Positions 37,422 to 45,866 of a stretch of DNA of 64,000 nucleotides are shown here, one piece after another (the first letter of the stretch is position 1; each line of letters opens with the position of its first letter). Origin of the DNA: Bacteroidales bacterium (GTDB taxonomy: Bacteria; Bacteroidota; Bacteroidia; Bacteroidales; UBA10428). Location: NCBI GenBank assembly GCA_016934395.1, contig JAFGSZ010000002.1, positions 1 to 64,000 of the forward strand, read 5' to 3'. The notes under the pieces are model-generated. The model was not told where the DNA came from and made no database searches. It saw only the letters and a program-made list of their open reading frames with translations. The translations under genes were made by a program, and so were the position numbers.

Positions 37422-40364
37422 TTAAAATCTGGGATCTTTGAGCTGGGGGAGTTTAGCCATTTTTTCCACTTCAATACTGGGAAATCCGAATTCTTCCACT
37501 ACCTTTCCCAGGATGAGGTATACCCCGTATCCCCGGAACGGGTAATTCTTAAGCGAATCGGGAAAATTTACCGTATCGAAAAATTCGCCCTGCTGATCAA
37601 GGAAACATCCGAAATGCATCCATTCTTTTTTTGCAGTCCTTACATATTTTATTGTAACGAGGTTACCCAACATCCGGATTTTTTTCCCAACATGGTTTAT
37701 CAGGTCTTTTGCTGATATTTCTCCCCGATAGGATGTTTCGAGCAGATCAAAATTCGATTCTGTAACCGGAAATCCTAGTAATTCGATTTCATCGTAGGTA
37801 TCTTCAATCGGACTTTGTTCCAGGTCGGGCAAATGAAATTCACGGGGTTTTTCATGAAAAAGCAGGTTGTTTTTGAGTGTTTTATTCTTTTTTCCCAGCA
37901 ACATGTGCGCATCCCACAACAATTGTTTTTTTGTTTTTCCGGTAAACCGGAAAGTATTAAGACGGATAAGAATAATTAGTTGTTCTATACCTATATGAAT
38001 TCTTCTAATAAAGTCATTAAGATCCTTAAAATCTCCGTTTGATTCGTGATTTTCAACAATGTTATGCGCGACGTTTGCTTCAAGATTAAGCACGTGTACA
38101 AAACCCAGATAGATATCCGAACCATAAATGCAGGTGGAGTATTTGCTATTGTTAACGCAGGGCAGATGAATGACAGCGCCACTTCTCCGGGCTTCGTTAA
38201 CATATACCCAGGTACGGAAAAATCCGCCAAAATTGTTGATTACAGCCACCATAAATTCCTGCGGGAAATAGGTTTTCAGGTACAGGCTCTGATAACTTTC
38301 CACGGCATACGAAGCGGAATGGGCCTTTGAAAATGCATAACCGGCAAAGGAAGCAATTTGCCTCCAAACTTCGCCGGTTAATTCAACAGGATATCCCCGT
38401 TCGTTACAATTGGCATAAAATTTATTCTGAATGCGTTCAAATTCTTTTTTTGCGCGGAATTTTCCGGCCATGGCCCGGCGAAGAATATCGGCATCGGAAA
38501 GATCGAGCCCCGCAAAATGATGACATATTTTAATTACGTCTTCCTGATACACCATTACGCCGAAAGTTTCTTTTAGCTGTTGTTCCATTACCGGGTGCAG
38601 GTATTTAAAATTCCCGGGATTATGAAACCTTTTGATATATTCTTTCATCATTCCCGATTTGGCTACCCCGGGACGGATTATTGAACTTGCCGCCACCAGG
38701 CTGAGGTAGTTATCGCACCGGAGTTTTTTAAGCAATCCCCGCATAGCAGGGCTTTCGATATAAAAACAGCCGTTGGTCTCGCCATGGTACAAACGCTGGT
38801 TAATTTCCGGGTCTTCTTTAAATTTACGCACCTGGTGCACATCGATCTTAATGCCTTTATTTTTTAATACAATATCCACACTTTCGTTGATGTGCCCGAT
38901 TCCCCGCTGGCTTAAAATATCAAGTTTTTCGAATCCCAGTTCTTCGGCCACATACATATCCCACTGTGTGGTGGGAAACCCTTTTGGGGGAAGATCTACA
39001 GCGGTATAATAACTGATGGGCTCTTCGGAAATAAGTATACCCCCGGCATGGATGCTGCGTATGTTTGGAAAATTTACAACACGGCCGGCCAGGTCAAACA
39101 TTTTTTCAGTAATCTCATTCCGGTTGGTGGGTGCCGATGGATTAGCTACCAGCTCATCAATTTCTTCTTTCGGTAAACCGTAGACTTTTCCCAGCTCCCT
39201 GAATATCGAGCGGTCTTTAAATGTTGTGGTAGTCCCCAGCAGGGCGGTATGTTTATCACCGTAGCGTTTAAAAATATAATCCTGCACCTGGTCGCGGTCT
39301 TTCCACGAATAATCGATATCAAAATCAGGAGGGCTGGTCCGTTTCGGATTGATAAACCGCTCGAAATACAGATCCAGTTCAATGGGGTCTACATCTGTTA
39401 TTTTCAGACAATAGGCCACAATACTGTTTGCTCCGCTGCCGCGGCCCACATGGTAAAATCCGCGGCTCATGGAATAGCGAATAATGTCCCAGGTAATCAG
39501 GAAATAGGCGGAAAAGCCAAGCTTGTCGATCACCTCAAGTTCATGCTGCACCCGTTTTAATGCCTCTTTGTTGGATTTTCCATACCGGTATTCCATCCCG
39601 TCAAAAGCAAGTTTTTGGAGCAGTAATTTATCATCATACCGATGGCCGGTGAAGGTCTGTTTATTTTTAATTGTGGTAAAATCAAAATCTATAGAACAAT
39701 CTTCAAAAAGCCTTTCGGTATTTTTTAAAATTTCAGGATAATCTTCATACGCGATACGAAGGAGATCAACGGGCAGCAGTTTTTCACCGGGCGCAGCCAT
39801 CTGGTCAGGTGTAACCTTGCTGAGTAAGGTATTATTATCAATGGCCCTGAGATGGCGGTGCAGAAAATAGTCATCCGGTCCGGCAAATGTAACCGGAAAA
39901 AAAACGACCAGCTTTGACTGATCGTACCGGTATCTCGATGTAATCAACCTGTTGATATCCCCGGGACCAATACCGATACGTTCATTTTCCCTAAGTTTTC
40001 TTAAAAAATTCGTACGGTAAGGATAAATAATATATACATTATTAAATGCCGGCGGGACCAGAGGCAAGGGGGAATTTTCCAAGTTATGCCGGCTCAGGAA
40101 TTCATTAAGTTCCCGAAACCCGGAATTATTTTCTGCAATGCCGGTATAGAGGAGGGCATTGTTTTTATCCCTGAATTCAATACCGGCAATGGGTTTTATA
40201 TTGTTCAAACGGCATTCTTTCACAAAATCGATAATCCCGGTGGTATTGTTAATATCGGTAAGTGTAAGCGCAGTGATTCCGTTTTTTCTCGCTTCACAAA
40301 CCAGTTTTTCCACCGGCAGGGTACCATAGCGCAGGCTATAATAGGAGTGACAGTTTAAGTACAT
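37422..40364 (-). CDS. dnaE2: Second DNA polymerase III alpha (error-prone DnaE/ImuC-like)
   Basis: 980-residue C-family polymerase, about 200 residues shorter than replicative DnaE. The PHP domain (about 1-200) has HSYYSL and TDINNTTG instead of the metal-binding TDHxN, so PHP proofreading is unlikely. Palm: PDFDIDYSW (about 345-353) has the catalytic Asp pair. Then GRGSGANSIV, AFSKAHSASYA and SYQSLYLKTYFP. The C-terminus ends after an OB-fold-like segment and lacks long tau-binding sequence. It lies in a minus-strand group with a 61-residue protein and a Y-family polymerase, beside an S24 regulator. This is a translesion cassette, by analogy with ImuB/DnaE2. Confidence 0.9.
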   Translation of the reverse strand: MYLNCHSYYSLRYGTLPVEKLVCEARKNGITALTLTDINNTTGIIDFVKECRLNNIKPIAGIEFRDKNNALLYTGIAENNSGFRELNEFLSRHNLENSPLPLVPPAFNNVYIIYPYRTNFLRKLRENERIGIGPGDINRLITSRYRYDQSKLVVFFPVTFAGPDDYFLHRHLRAIDNNTLLSKVTPDQMAAPGEKLLPVDLLRIAYEDYPEILKNTERLFEDCSIDFDFTTIKNKQTFTGHRYDDKLLLQKLAFDGMEYRYGKSNKEALKRVQHELEVIDKLGFSAYFLITWDIIRYSMSRGFYHVGRGSGANSIVAYCLKITDVDPIELDLYFERFINPKRTSPPDFDIDYSWKDRDQVQDYIFKRYGDKHTALLGTTTTFKDRSIFRELGKVYGLPKEEIDELVANPSAPTNRNEITEKMFDLAGRVVNFPNIRSIHAGGILISEEPISYYTAVDLPPKGFPTTQWDMYVAEELGFEKLDILSQRGIGHINESVDIVLKNKGIKIDVHQVRKFKEDPEINQRLYHGETNGCFYIESPAMRGLLKKLRCDNYLSLVAASSIIRPGVAKSGMMKEYIKRFHNPGNFKYLHPVMEQQLKETFGVMVYQEDVIKICHHFAGLDLSDADILRRAMAGKFRAKKEFERIQNKFYANCNERGYPVELTGEVWRQIASFAGYAFSKAHSASYAVESYQSLYLKTYFPQEFMVAVINNFGGFFRTWVYVNEARRSGAVIHLPCVNNSKYSTCIYGSDIYLGFVHVLNLEANVAHNIVENHESNGDFKDLNDFIRRIHIGIEQLIILIRLNTFRFTGKTKKQLLWDAHMLLGKKNKTLKNNLLFHEKPREFHLPDLEQSPIEDTYDEIELLGFPVTESNFDLLETSYRGEISAKDLINHVGKKIRMLGNLVTIKYVRTAKKEWMHFGCFLDQQGEFFDTVNFPDSLKNYPFRGYGVYLILGKVVEEFGFPSIEVEKMAKLPQLKDPRF

Positions 40365-40457
40365 TTTTTGAATCTCCTGAACACTAAAAATTTATGAATT
40401 TATTCGTGAGACTCAAATTTCAAAAGCGAAACGCATTGAAATTTGTAAGTCGAACGA

Positions 40458-40483
40458 ATCCCGATACGCTGCGCTATCGGGAT
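40458..40483. repeat. Palindromic hairpin (REP-like)
   Basis: Perfect 9-bp arms atcccgata (40458-40466) and tatcgggat (40475-40483) with loop cgctgcgc. There is no T tract on either strand. Confidence 0.6.
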
Positions 40484-40539
40484 AAATGAGTATAATACTC
40501 CGAAGCTTGCATCGAAAATTAAGAAAGTCATATTTTGAT

Positions 40540-40562
40540 ACCTCGTCAGCTTGCTGCGAGGT
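40540..40562. repeat. Palindromic hairpin (REP-like)
   Basis: acctcg plus cagc pairs with gctg plus cgaggt around a 2-base loop, with one bulged T. It is a second hairpin 57 bp from the first. Confidence 0.55.
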
Positions 40563-40698
40563 AGTCCATTTTTATACAACATACCCATACCCGATACAGG
40601 TTGTACCGGCAGCAAAAGTTGTACAATAATACCACAGGCCATTATAAGCCCAATGTTTACGGTTTACAGAACGGTAGTTTCAATTGCCGGCGCCTTAT

Positions 40699-40884
40699 TT
40701 ACCGGGCAATAGGAAAGGGCATGGGGTTTTCAGAAATAAGGAAGCCTTTAAAATTGTATTTTCGAATTAACTGGTAAGCCCAGTTGCCCAATACTTCTGC
40801 TGATGAGTTTTTTAATGCTGAAGGCACCTCGTATTCAAACCATCCTTCACCGTGCTTTGAAAAGAAAATTCTGTTTGTTTTCAT
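40699..40884 (-). CDS. Small 61-residue protein in the mutagenesis cassette
   Basis: Short soluble protein (MKTNRIFFSKHGEGWFEYEV...PMPFPIAR), basic at the N-terminus and rich in aromatics. I do not recognise a family. Support as a gene: it lies between the Y-family polymerase and dnaE2 on the same strand, and its ATG starts 8 bp after a 41-bp sequence (40893-40933) that matches the polymerase/regulator promoter region at 32 of 41 positions. Its predicted role, an accessory to translesion synthesis, is inference from location only. Confidence 0.65.
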   Translation of the reverse strand: MKTNRIFFSKHGEGWFEYEVPSALKNSSAEVLGNWAYQLIRKYNFKGFLISENPMPFPIAR

Positions 40885-40892
40885 ATCTTAAA

Positions 40893-40933
40893 TGATTATA
40901 TTACGATCAAAATAACGATTATAATATAGGCAT
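40893..40933 (-). promoter_or_regulatory. Putative S24-regulator operator, copy A
   Basis: 41-bp sequence that shares 32 positions with 42219-42259. It contains the word GATTATA twice, 23 bp apart (40894 and 40917), and an ATTATAAT palindrome. It lies 8 bp upstream of the small gene's ATG. That it binds the adjacent XRE-S24 protein is inference. Confidence 0.6.
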
Positions 40934-40999
40934 TTGTTTTTTAATAAACAAATTTTGGAGGAAATAAAGCAGAGGAAATTTCACAAAATTTTAGAAAAA

Positions 41000-42154
41000 T
41001 CACCTCAATCCCACAGCCCGAATTACTGATTTTCTCCCGTAGCGGTTTCTCAGTTTATCCATGGCCAGGTAGAGGTTTACCAGTTCGGGGGTATCTTCGA
41101 ACATGTTCAGTTGCTGGGTACCCTGTATCAGGTGACTGAAACGTACACCGATCAGCCGGATAAGCATACGGCGCTGATACAGCCTGTCGAACAGCTCTTT
41201 GGATATGGCAATCAGCTGATGGTCGAAAGAAGTATAAGGAATGCGTTTTTGAAGGGTGTGGGTGTCGAAGTTGGAGTAGCGTATTTTTACCGTTACGCAT
41301 GAGGTCAGCCGGTGCTTCTGGCGCAGTTCAAAAGTAATTTTTTCTACCATGCCCACCAGTATCTCTTTTAACTTCACCAGATCAATGGTATCTTTATCAA
41401 ATGTACGTTCGGTACTGATGGATTTACGTTCCGAATAGGGTTTTACGGGGGTTAAATCTATTCCATTCGCTTTTCTCCAGATGTCAATACCGTTTTTTCC
41501 CAGCACCTTTTCCATCATTTCTACCGGTATCAGGCTCAGGGTGCCAATGGTGGCAATACCCATCGAACGGAGCAGGTGAAAAGTCTGCTTTCCGATCATG
41601 GGTATTTTATTGATGGGAAGCGGGGTAAGAAAAGGTTTTATCATAGGCGGGGGTACCTCTTTTTCACCGCTGGGTTTGGCTTCCCCTGTGGCAATTTTCG
41701 AAACCGTTTTGTTTATCGAAAGGCCGAACGATATGGGCAGCCCGGTTTCTTTGATAATGCTTTTCCGGAGTTCCTGCGTCCATCTCAAACAACCAAAAAA
41801 ACGGTCCATCCCGGTAATGTCCAGGTAATGTTCGTCGATAGAAGCTTTTTCATAAAACGGGGCTCTTTCGGCAATAACCTCCGTAACCATGTTGGAATAT
41901 TTACTGTACAGCTCAATATCCCCCCTGATTACGGTAGCATCAGAACAAAGCAGCCGGGCCATTTTCATGGGCATGGCAGAATGCACCCCGAATTGACGGG
42001 CCTCATAGCTGCAACTGGCCACTACTCCGCGGTCCGATAAGCCGCCAATAATCACAGGTTGCCCGTTAAGCCTGCTGTTGATCAGCCGTTCCACCGATAC
42101 AAAAAAAGTATCCAGATCCAAATGCACGATATTTCTTCTTTCCGCTTCCACCAT
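41000..42154 (-). CDS. dinB: Y-family translesion DNA polymerase
   Basis: 384-residue UmuC/DinB-like polymerase. Catalytic residues are Asp13 in VHLDLDTFF, and Asp107-Glu108 in SIDEHYLD (consensus SIDEAYLD). The fingers SCSYEARQFGV and thumb GIGKxT-like IPMIGKQTF are present. A sliding-clamp motif QQLNMF (about 347-352) sits near the C-terminus, and the tail DKLRNRYGRKSVIRA resembles UmuC tails. ATG 42154 is preferred: a reading from 42202 starts with TTG and adds 16 hydrophobic residues before the conserved N-terminus. It is divergent from the S24 regulator. Confidence 0.92.
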   Translation of the reverse strand: MVEAERRNIVHLDLDTFFVSVERLINSRLNGQPVIIGGLSDRGVVASCSYEARQFGVHSAMPMKMARLLCSDATVIRGDIELYSKYSNMVTEVIAERAPFYEKASIDEHYLDITGMDRFFGCLRWTQELRKSIIKETGLPISFGLSINKTVSKIATGEAKPSGEKEVPPPMIKPFLTPLPINKIPMIGKQTFHLLRSMGIATIGTLSLIPVEMMEKVLGKNGIDIWRKANGIDLTPVKPYSERKSISTERTFDKDTIDLVKLKEILVGMVEKITFELRQKHRLTSCVTVKIRYSNFDTHTLQKRIPYTSFDHQLIAISKELFDRLYQRRMLIRLIGVRFSHLIQGTQQLNMFEDTPELVNLYLAMDKLRNRYGRKSVIRAVGLR

Positions 42155-42218
42155 GGCTACCAGAACGTTAAAAAATAATACGGTAATTTTTTTGCTTTTC
42201 AATATTTTATAGTAAATT

Positions 42219-42259
42219 TGATTATATTTTAATCAAATATCAGATTATAATATAAGCAT
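42219..42259. promoter_or_regulatory. Putative S24-regulator operator, copy B
   Basis: Located in the divergent promoter between the Y-family polymerase and the S24 regulator. It holds GATTATA twice, 23 bp apart (42220 and 42243). A perfect inverted repeat with 9-bp arms, atttgatta (42216-42224) and taatcaaat (42230-42238), overlaps its start. Position and dyad symmetry suit a repressor operator controlling both directions. Confidence 0.65.
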
Positions 42260-42353
42260 TTTTTATAAAAGCGCGATGGATTTTTCTGAAATTTTTTTTC
42301 GGAAAAGAAATCAAATAAGACCTGGAAAAATAATATAATAAACCAATACAGCC

Positions 42354-43160
42354 ATGTATTTTAACAGTAACATTAAATTATTGAGGAAGCGTAAAAGCCG
42401 TACTCAGGATGATGTGGCCCATGCCCTGAAAATGAAACGTTCTACCCTGAGCGGGTATGAGAACGAGGTAAGTCAGCCAACGGTTCCTGTATTACTGGCC
42501 TTTTCAAAGTATTTTGGTGTAGCTATCGACACCCTGCTGAAAGTTGACCTGGCGACGCTTACCGAAAGCCAGCTTTCGCAACTGGAACGGGGAGGGGATG
42601 TGTACATTAAAGGCAGTAACCTCAGGGTGCTGGCTACTACGGTGAACGAAAACAATGAAGAAAACATCGAGCTGGTTCCTGAAAAAGCAAAAGCCGGGTA
42701 TGCTACCGGGTTTGCCGACCCCGAGTTTATTAAAGAACTGCCTACATTCCGGCTTCCTTTCCTGTCGAAGCAAAAAAAATTCAGAACCTTTCAGATCAAT
42801 GGCGATTCGATGCTTCCCATTCCTCATGGGGCCTGGGTTACCGGAGAGTATTTACAGGACTGGAACCAGATTATCAGCGGGCATGCGTATATTATTTTTA
42901 CTCTCGATGAAGGCATCGTTTTTAAAATTGCGGAAAACCTTATTGAGGAAGAAAAGAAGCTGCGATTATTTTCACTTAACCCGATTTATGGACCTTTTGA
43001 TATTCCGGTTAACGAAGTGAAGGAGGTCTGGAAATTTGTAAACTATATCAGTTCCGAAATACCGGAGCCTATGGTACCTCAGGAAGAATTGCTCCGCACG
43101 GTGGCCACATTAAAAAAGGATATGGATGCCGTAAAAAACAGGATGTTTAAGAAAGATTGA
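42354..43160 (+). CDS. XRE-S24 LexA-like autocleaving regulator
   Basis: 268-residue repressor-type protein. An N-terminal Cro/C1 helix-turn-helix (about 8-62: TQDDVAHALKMKRSTLSGYE) is followed by a linker, then a peptidase S24 domain. A candidate Ala114-Gly115 cleavage bond lies in KAKAGYATG, catalytic Ser152 in NGDSMLP and Lys191 in GIVFKIAEN. The cleavage-to-Ser (38) and Ser-to-Lys (39) spacings are close to LexA (35 and 37). It is probably the damage-responsive repressor of the adjacent polymerases, released by RecA-stimulated self-cleavage; this is inferred. A C-terminal helix (about 240-268) extends past the S24 fold. Confidence 0.9.
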   Translation: MYFNSNIKLLRKRKSRTQDDVAHALKMKRSTLSGYENEVSQPTVPVLLAFSKYFGVAIDTLLKVDLATLTESQLSQLERGGDVYIKGSNLRVLATTVNENNEENIELVPEKAKAGYATGFADPEFIKELPTFRLPFLSKQKKFRTFQINGDSMLPIPHGAWVTGEYLQDWNQIISGHAYIIFTLDEGIVFKIAENLIEEEKKLRLFSLNPIYGPFDIPVNEVKEVWKFVNYISSEIPEPMVPQEELLRTVATLKKDMDAVKNRMFKKD

Positions 43161-43662
43161 CGAATTACGATTTGGGATTTACGATTACAATTAAATAATC
43201 TTTCACTGGATACCTGTATCAGGGAGAGATTGCTTCTTAATTCTTATATACTCCCTGGTAAAGGCAGGAACCCACTGTAAATTTCAAATACACCGCTCTA
43301 ATCAATATGGATGCCGTATCATGTACGGCATGGTTGATGCATATTAATACAATTTTCCTTAGCATTTATGACCAGGGATTATGAGGTGTACTGGGTACCC
43401 CTTTAGCGCTTGATGTGTCAGCGGGATGTTAGGCGGGGATTTGGGATTTACGTTTTATGATTTAGGATTTGGGATTTGGGATTTGGGATTTACACTGATA
43501 TGTACTTCTAACTTCTAACTTCTAACTCCTAACTCCATACTTCCCACTCCTAACTCCTAACTTCTAACTTCTAACTCCTAACTCCTAACTCCATACTTCC
43601 AACTCCTAACTGCTACTACCTCCTGCCACGTGCCACCTGCCACCTGCCCAATACCCAACCCT
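43161..43662. repeat. Composite short-repeat array, copy 1 (convergent spacer)
   Basis: Between the 3' ends of the S24 gene and the Fe-ADH gene. From about 43157 to 43190 and again 43434-43492 there are units of 'gatttgggatttacg' type. After the junction gggatttacactgat (43485-43499) come tandem heptamers ctaactt/ctaactc (43502-43610), then ctgccac units (about 43622-43650). The same modules in the same order occur reverse-complemented at 60340-60528. The non-repeated part (about 43200-43430) shows no gene. Confidence 0.8.
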
Positions 43663-44838
43663 TTACAATCTTTCACTCAACACACCAATTAAATCCTCTC
43701 TATCCAGTTGTACCGGATTATTTTTATTGGAGGTATCTAGTGCAATTTTTTCCAGGTCATCAGTTGTAACACCATAGGCGCCTAATCCCGGAAGGCGAAG
43801 GTCTGTTATCAATTCTTCAATTTTATTCACCAGCATATATGCAAGATCGACATCACCGGTATCTTGTGTTTCCTGAAAAAATATTCTGCTTATTTCTGCA
43901 TATTTTTTTAATGTATGAGATTCGGAATCCTTTGAATTAAGCTTGTTTACCATTAATCGATTCACAGATCCCATGAGTGTGCCGCATACCACTCCATGCG
44001 GGATATCGTACAATCCGCCCAGGGAAGACGCAAAGCCATGGATCACACCTAACCCGGCATTAGTTAGAGTGATACCCGAAAGCATCGATGCATAGGCCAT
44101 ATTACTTCTTGCTTCCAGATCCGATCCGTTCAGATACACTGAAGTTAATGATTGTTTTACTCTTTTTATCCCTTCCAGGGCGAGTGCATCTGTTAATGGA
44201 TTGGATTTCGTGGAAAGGTATGATTCCAGTAACTGCGTAAATGTATCCATTCCGCTGGCTGCAGTTATCTCTGGTGGACAACTCAGTGCTAGCTCAGGAT
44301 CAACAAGTGCTATATCTGGCATAAAGTTATCATGGCGTAATGATCTTTTAAATCCTTCAGGGCCAACTTCGGAAATTACAGCATTTTTTGTGGTTTCGCT
44401 TCCGGTACCTGAGGTGGTAGGAACTGCAATAAAGGGCACCTTTATTCCGGAATGGTGCTTTTTGCCTATACCTTCGAGATAATCCTTTACCGGTTCCCCT
44501 GAGGGAATCATGGCAGAAATAGCTTTTCCTGCATCGATTACACTTCCGCCACCGACAGCAACTACAGCATCGATATTTTTTCCTCGAAAATCAGATACAG
44601 CCTCATCCACATCCTGAGGGGAAGGTTCTTTCATAATACGGGTCTGAAATACAATTATTCCCTGGTTATTCAGTTGTGAAAATAGTTTTGAGGCATAATA
44701 AGAGCTTGCAAAAGAAGTGGATCCGGTAACCAGTAAAATAGTATGTCCGTACATTTTGATAATCTCCGGAATTTCAAAAATTTTACCCGGACCAAAATGT
44801 ATTGTTGGAATACCTGAAAAATTGAATCGTTTTACCAT
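43663..44838 (-). CDS. Iron-containing alcohol dehydrogenase
   Basis: 391-residue group III (Fe-type) ADH that oxidises or reduces alcohols/aldehydes with NAD(P). Evidence: FGPGKIFEIPE at the N-terminus, GGGSVIDAGKAIS (nucleotide binding), VPTTSGTGSE, and the metal-binding region with GVIHGFASSLGGLYDIPHG, whose two His are ligands. Substrate unknown. The ABM-domain gene overlaps its start by 7 bp, so the two form an operon. Confidence 0.92.
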   Translation of the reverse strand: MVKRFNFSGIPTIHFGPGKIFEIPEIIKMYGHTILLVTGSTSFASSYYASKLFSQLNNQGIIVFQTRIMKEPSPQDVDEAVSDFRGKNIDAVVAVGGGSVIDAGKAISAMIPSGEPVKDYLEGIGKKHHSGIKVPFIAVPTTSGTGSETTKNAVISEVGPEGFKRSLRHDNFMPDIALVDPELALSCPPEITAASGMDTFTQLLESYLSTKSNPLTDALALEGIKRVKQSLTSVYLNGSDLEARSNMAYASMLSGITLTNAGLGVIHGFASSLGGLYDIPHGVVCGTLMGSVNRLMVNKLNSKDSESHTLKKYAEISRIFFQETQDTGDVDLAYMLVNKIEELITDLRLPGLGAYGVTTDDLEKIALDTSNKNNPVQLDREDLIGVLSERL

Positions 44839-45140
44839 AATAACTGATCGACAGGGTAAATGATTTTATGTTTTATTCCTTGCCTTGGCCGGGCCATCAT
44901 ATCAGCAACAGCGGTTCTCCATGCCAGGTAATGTTTGGTAGTTTTGTGTGCAGCAGCTGATTCATCTGAATCATACGCTTCATAGAGCACAAATTTCCCG
45001 GGATCGTTATCATCCTGCAGGATATCGAATCTCAGGTTTCCGGGTTCTTTAACTGATTCTTTATGGTTTGAAATTGTTGCTTTAAGAAATGCTTCAATAT
45101 ATTCATTCTTTACCCAAACATGAACGAATGTTACTATCAT
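44832..45140 (-). CDS. ABM-domain monooxygenase-like protein
   Basis: 102-residue antibiotic biosynthesis monooxygenase (ABM)/LsrG-like ferredoxin fold: VTFVHVWVKNEYIEAFLKAT, NLRFDILQDDNDPGKFVLYEAYDS, HKTTKHYLAW. Relatives are quinol monooxygenases or autoinducer-2-processing LsrG. It overlaps the Fe-ADH start by 7 bp, suggesting joint action on a small aldehyde or ketone. ATG 45140 is chosen; the reading to 45194 adds 18 residues with no fold support. Confidence 0.87.
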   Translation of the reverse strand: MIVTFVHVWVKNEYIEAFLKATISNHKESVKEPGNLRFDILQDDNDPGKFVLYEAYDSDESAAAHKTTKHYLAWRTAVADMMARPRQGIKHKIIYPVDQLLW

Positions 45141-45274
45141 AATGCCAACTTTTTTGTTTATTAATCCAAAATACTGCTTTTTATTTGGAAACAAAAGTGA
45201 TCATGCCGAAAACTTTTTCTGTATGAATATTATAAAATATTGTAGGGAAGATGGTTTAAAGTGATCAGGCAGAC

Positions 45275-45856
45275 TTAAATCTTCATCCGGATGAAATAAT
45301 TCATATTTAACCCGGATAATAATACGGATACAATCATTAATAATCCAAAAAAGAAGGAGAAAAATAAAGAAAAGATACTACCGGCAACCGATACTTCAGG
45401 ATCAATACCATAGGTTGTCAGCGAATATATAGGGAGGATAACAATTAAAAAACCGGCAACAAGAAATACAGCGTGAAAGAATAAATAGATTATTTTTCCG
45501 AACAAAACAGATTTGAAATTAATTTCATTTTTTTGCTGCCTTTTGTAATTGGCCCTTCTTGCATGTTCTTTTGTATGGTAATAATGAATCCAATTGTTAT
45601 AGTTGTCAGTTGTTCTGGAAGAAGAGGCACTCGGCTGATCAGGGCTGCCTGAAAAAGATTGTTTATTTTGGTAGTATAAAAAATAAGAATTCAGATTTTC
45701 AAATGCCCGGTTTAATTCAATAAAACTTAAATGAGCTGATTCAGAATTATTCACATCAGGATGAAACTGTTTTGCTTTAGCCCGGTATGCCTTTTTAACA
45801 TCCGACAATGTTGCCGTGGCATCCACTCCCAATATTTGCATGTCATCATAAATCAT
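45275..45856 (-). CDS. Membrane-anchored J-domain protein
   Basis: 193-residue protein with an N-terminal J domain (about 4-62, HPD at 32-34 in KQFHPDVN) that would activate an Hsp70. A basic linker follows (HARRANYKRQQK), then two hydrophobic helices (about 125-147 and 158-185), so it is a membrane-tethered co-chaperone. It lacks the G/F and zinc domains of DnaJ. It lies in a three-gene minus-strand group with a 101-residue protein 10 bp upstream and a 60-residue winged-helix-like protein before that. Confidence 0.88.
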   Translation of the reverse strand: MIYDDMQILGVDATATLSDVKKAYRAKAKQFHPDVNNSESAHLSFIELNRAFENLNSYFLYYQNKQSFSGSPDQPSASSSRTTDNYNNWIHYYHTKEHARRANYKRQQKNEINFKSVLFGKIIYLFFHAVFLVAGFLIVILPIYSLTTYGIDPEVSVAGSIFSLFFSFFFGLLMIVSVLLSGLNMNYFIRMKI

Positions 45857-45866
45857 ATAAGCTTTT

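Larger units (their letters stand above)
40365..40698. other. 334-bp spacer with two palindromes upstream of dnaE2
   Basis: Between dnaE2 and the small gene. It contains two GC-richer hairpins (listed separately). A minus-strand reading from 40642 to 40400 is open but crosses both hairpins, has no recognisable protein features and is not annotated. Confidence 0.55.

Noticed and set aside
40400-40642. 80-residue minus-strand open frame upstream of dnaE2
   Set aside because: It runs through two palindromic repeats, shows no domain or compositional support, and has no operator or RBS.
42155-42202. Upstream extension of the Y-family polymerase
   Set aside because: It would start with TTG and adds 16 residues ahead of the conserved N-terminus; ATG 42154 fits better.
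42160-42353. E. coli-type LexA box (CTGT-N8-ACAG) at the divergent promoter
   Set aside because: No such sequence is present; the only candidate operator is the GATTATA pair.
43157-43660. CRISPR array
   Set aside because: Heptamer and 15-mer units are directly adjacent without unique 30-40-base spacers, and no cas genes are present.
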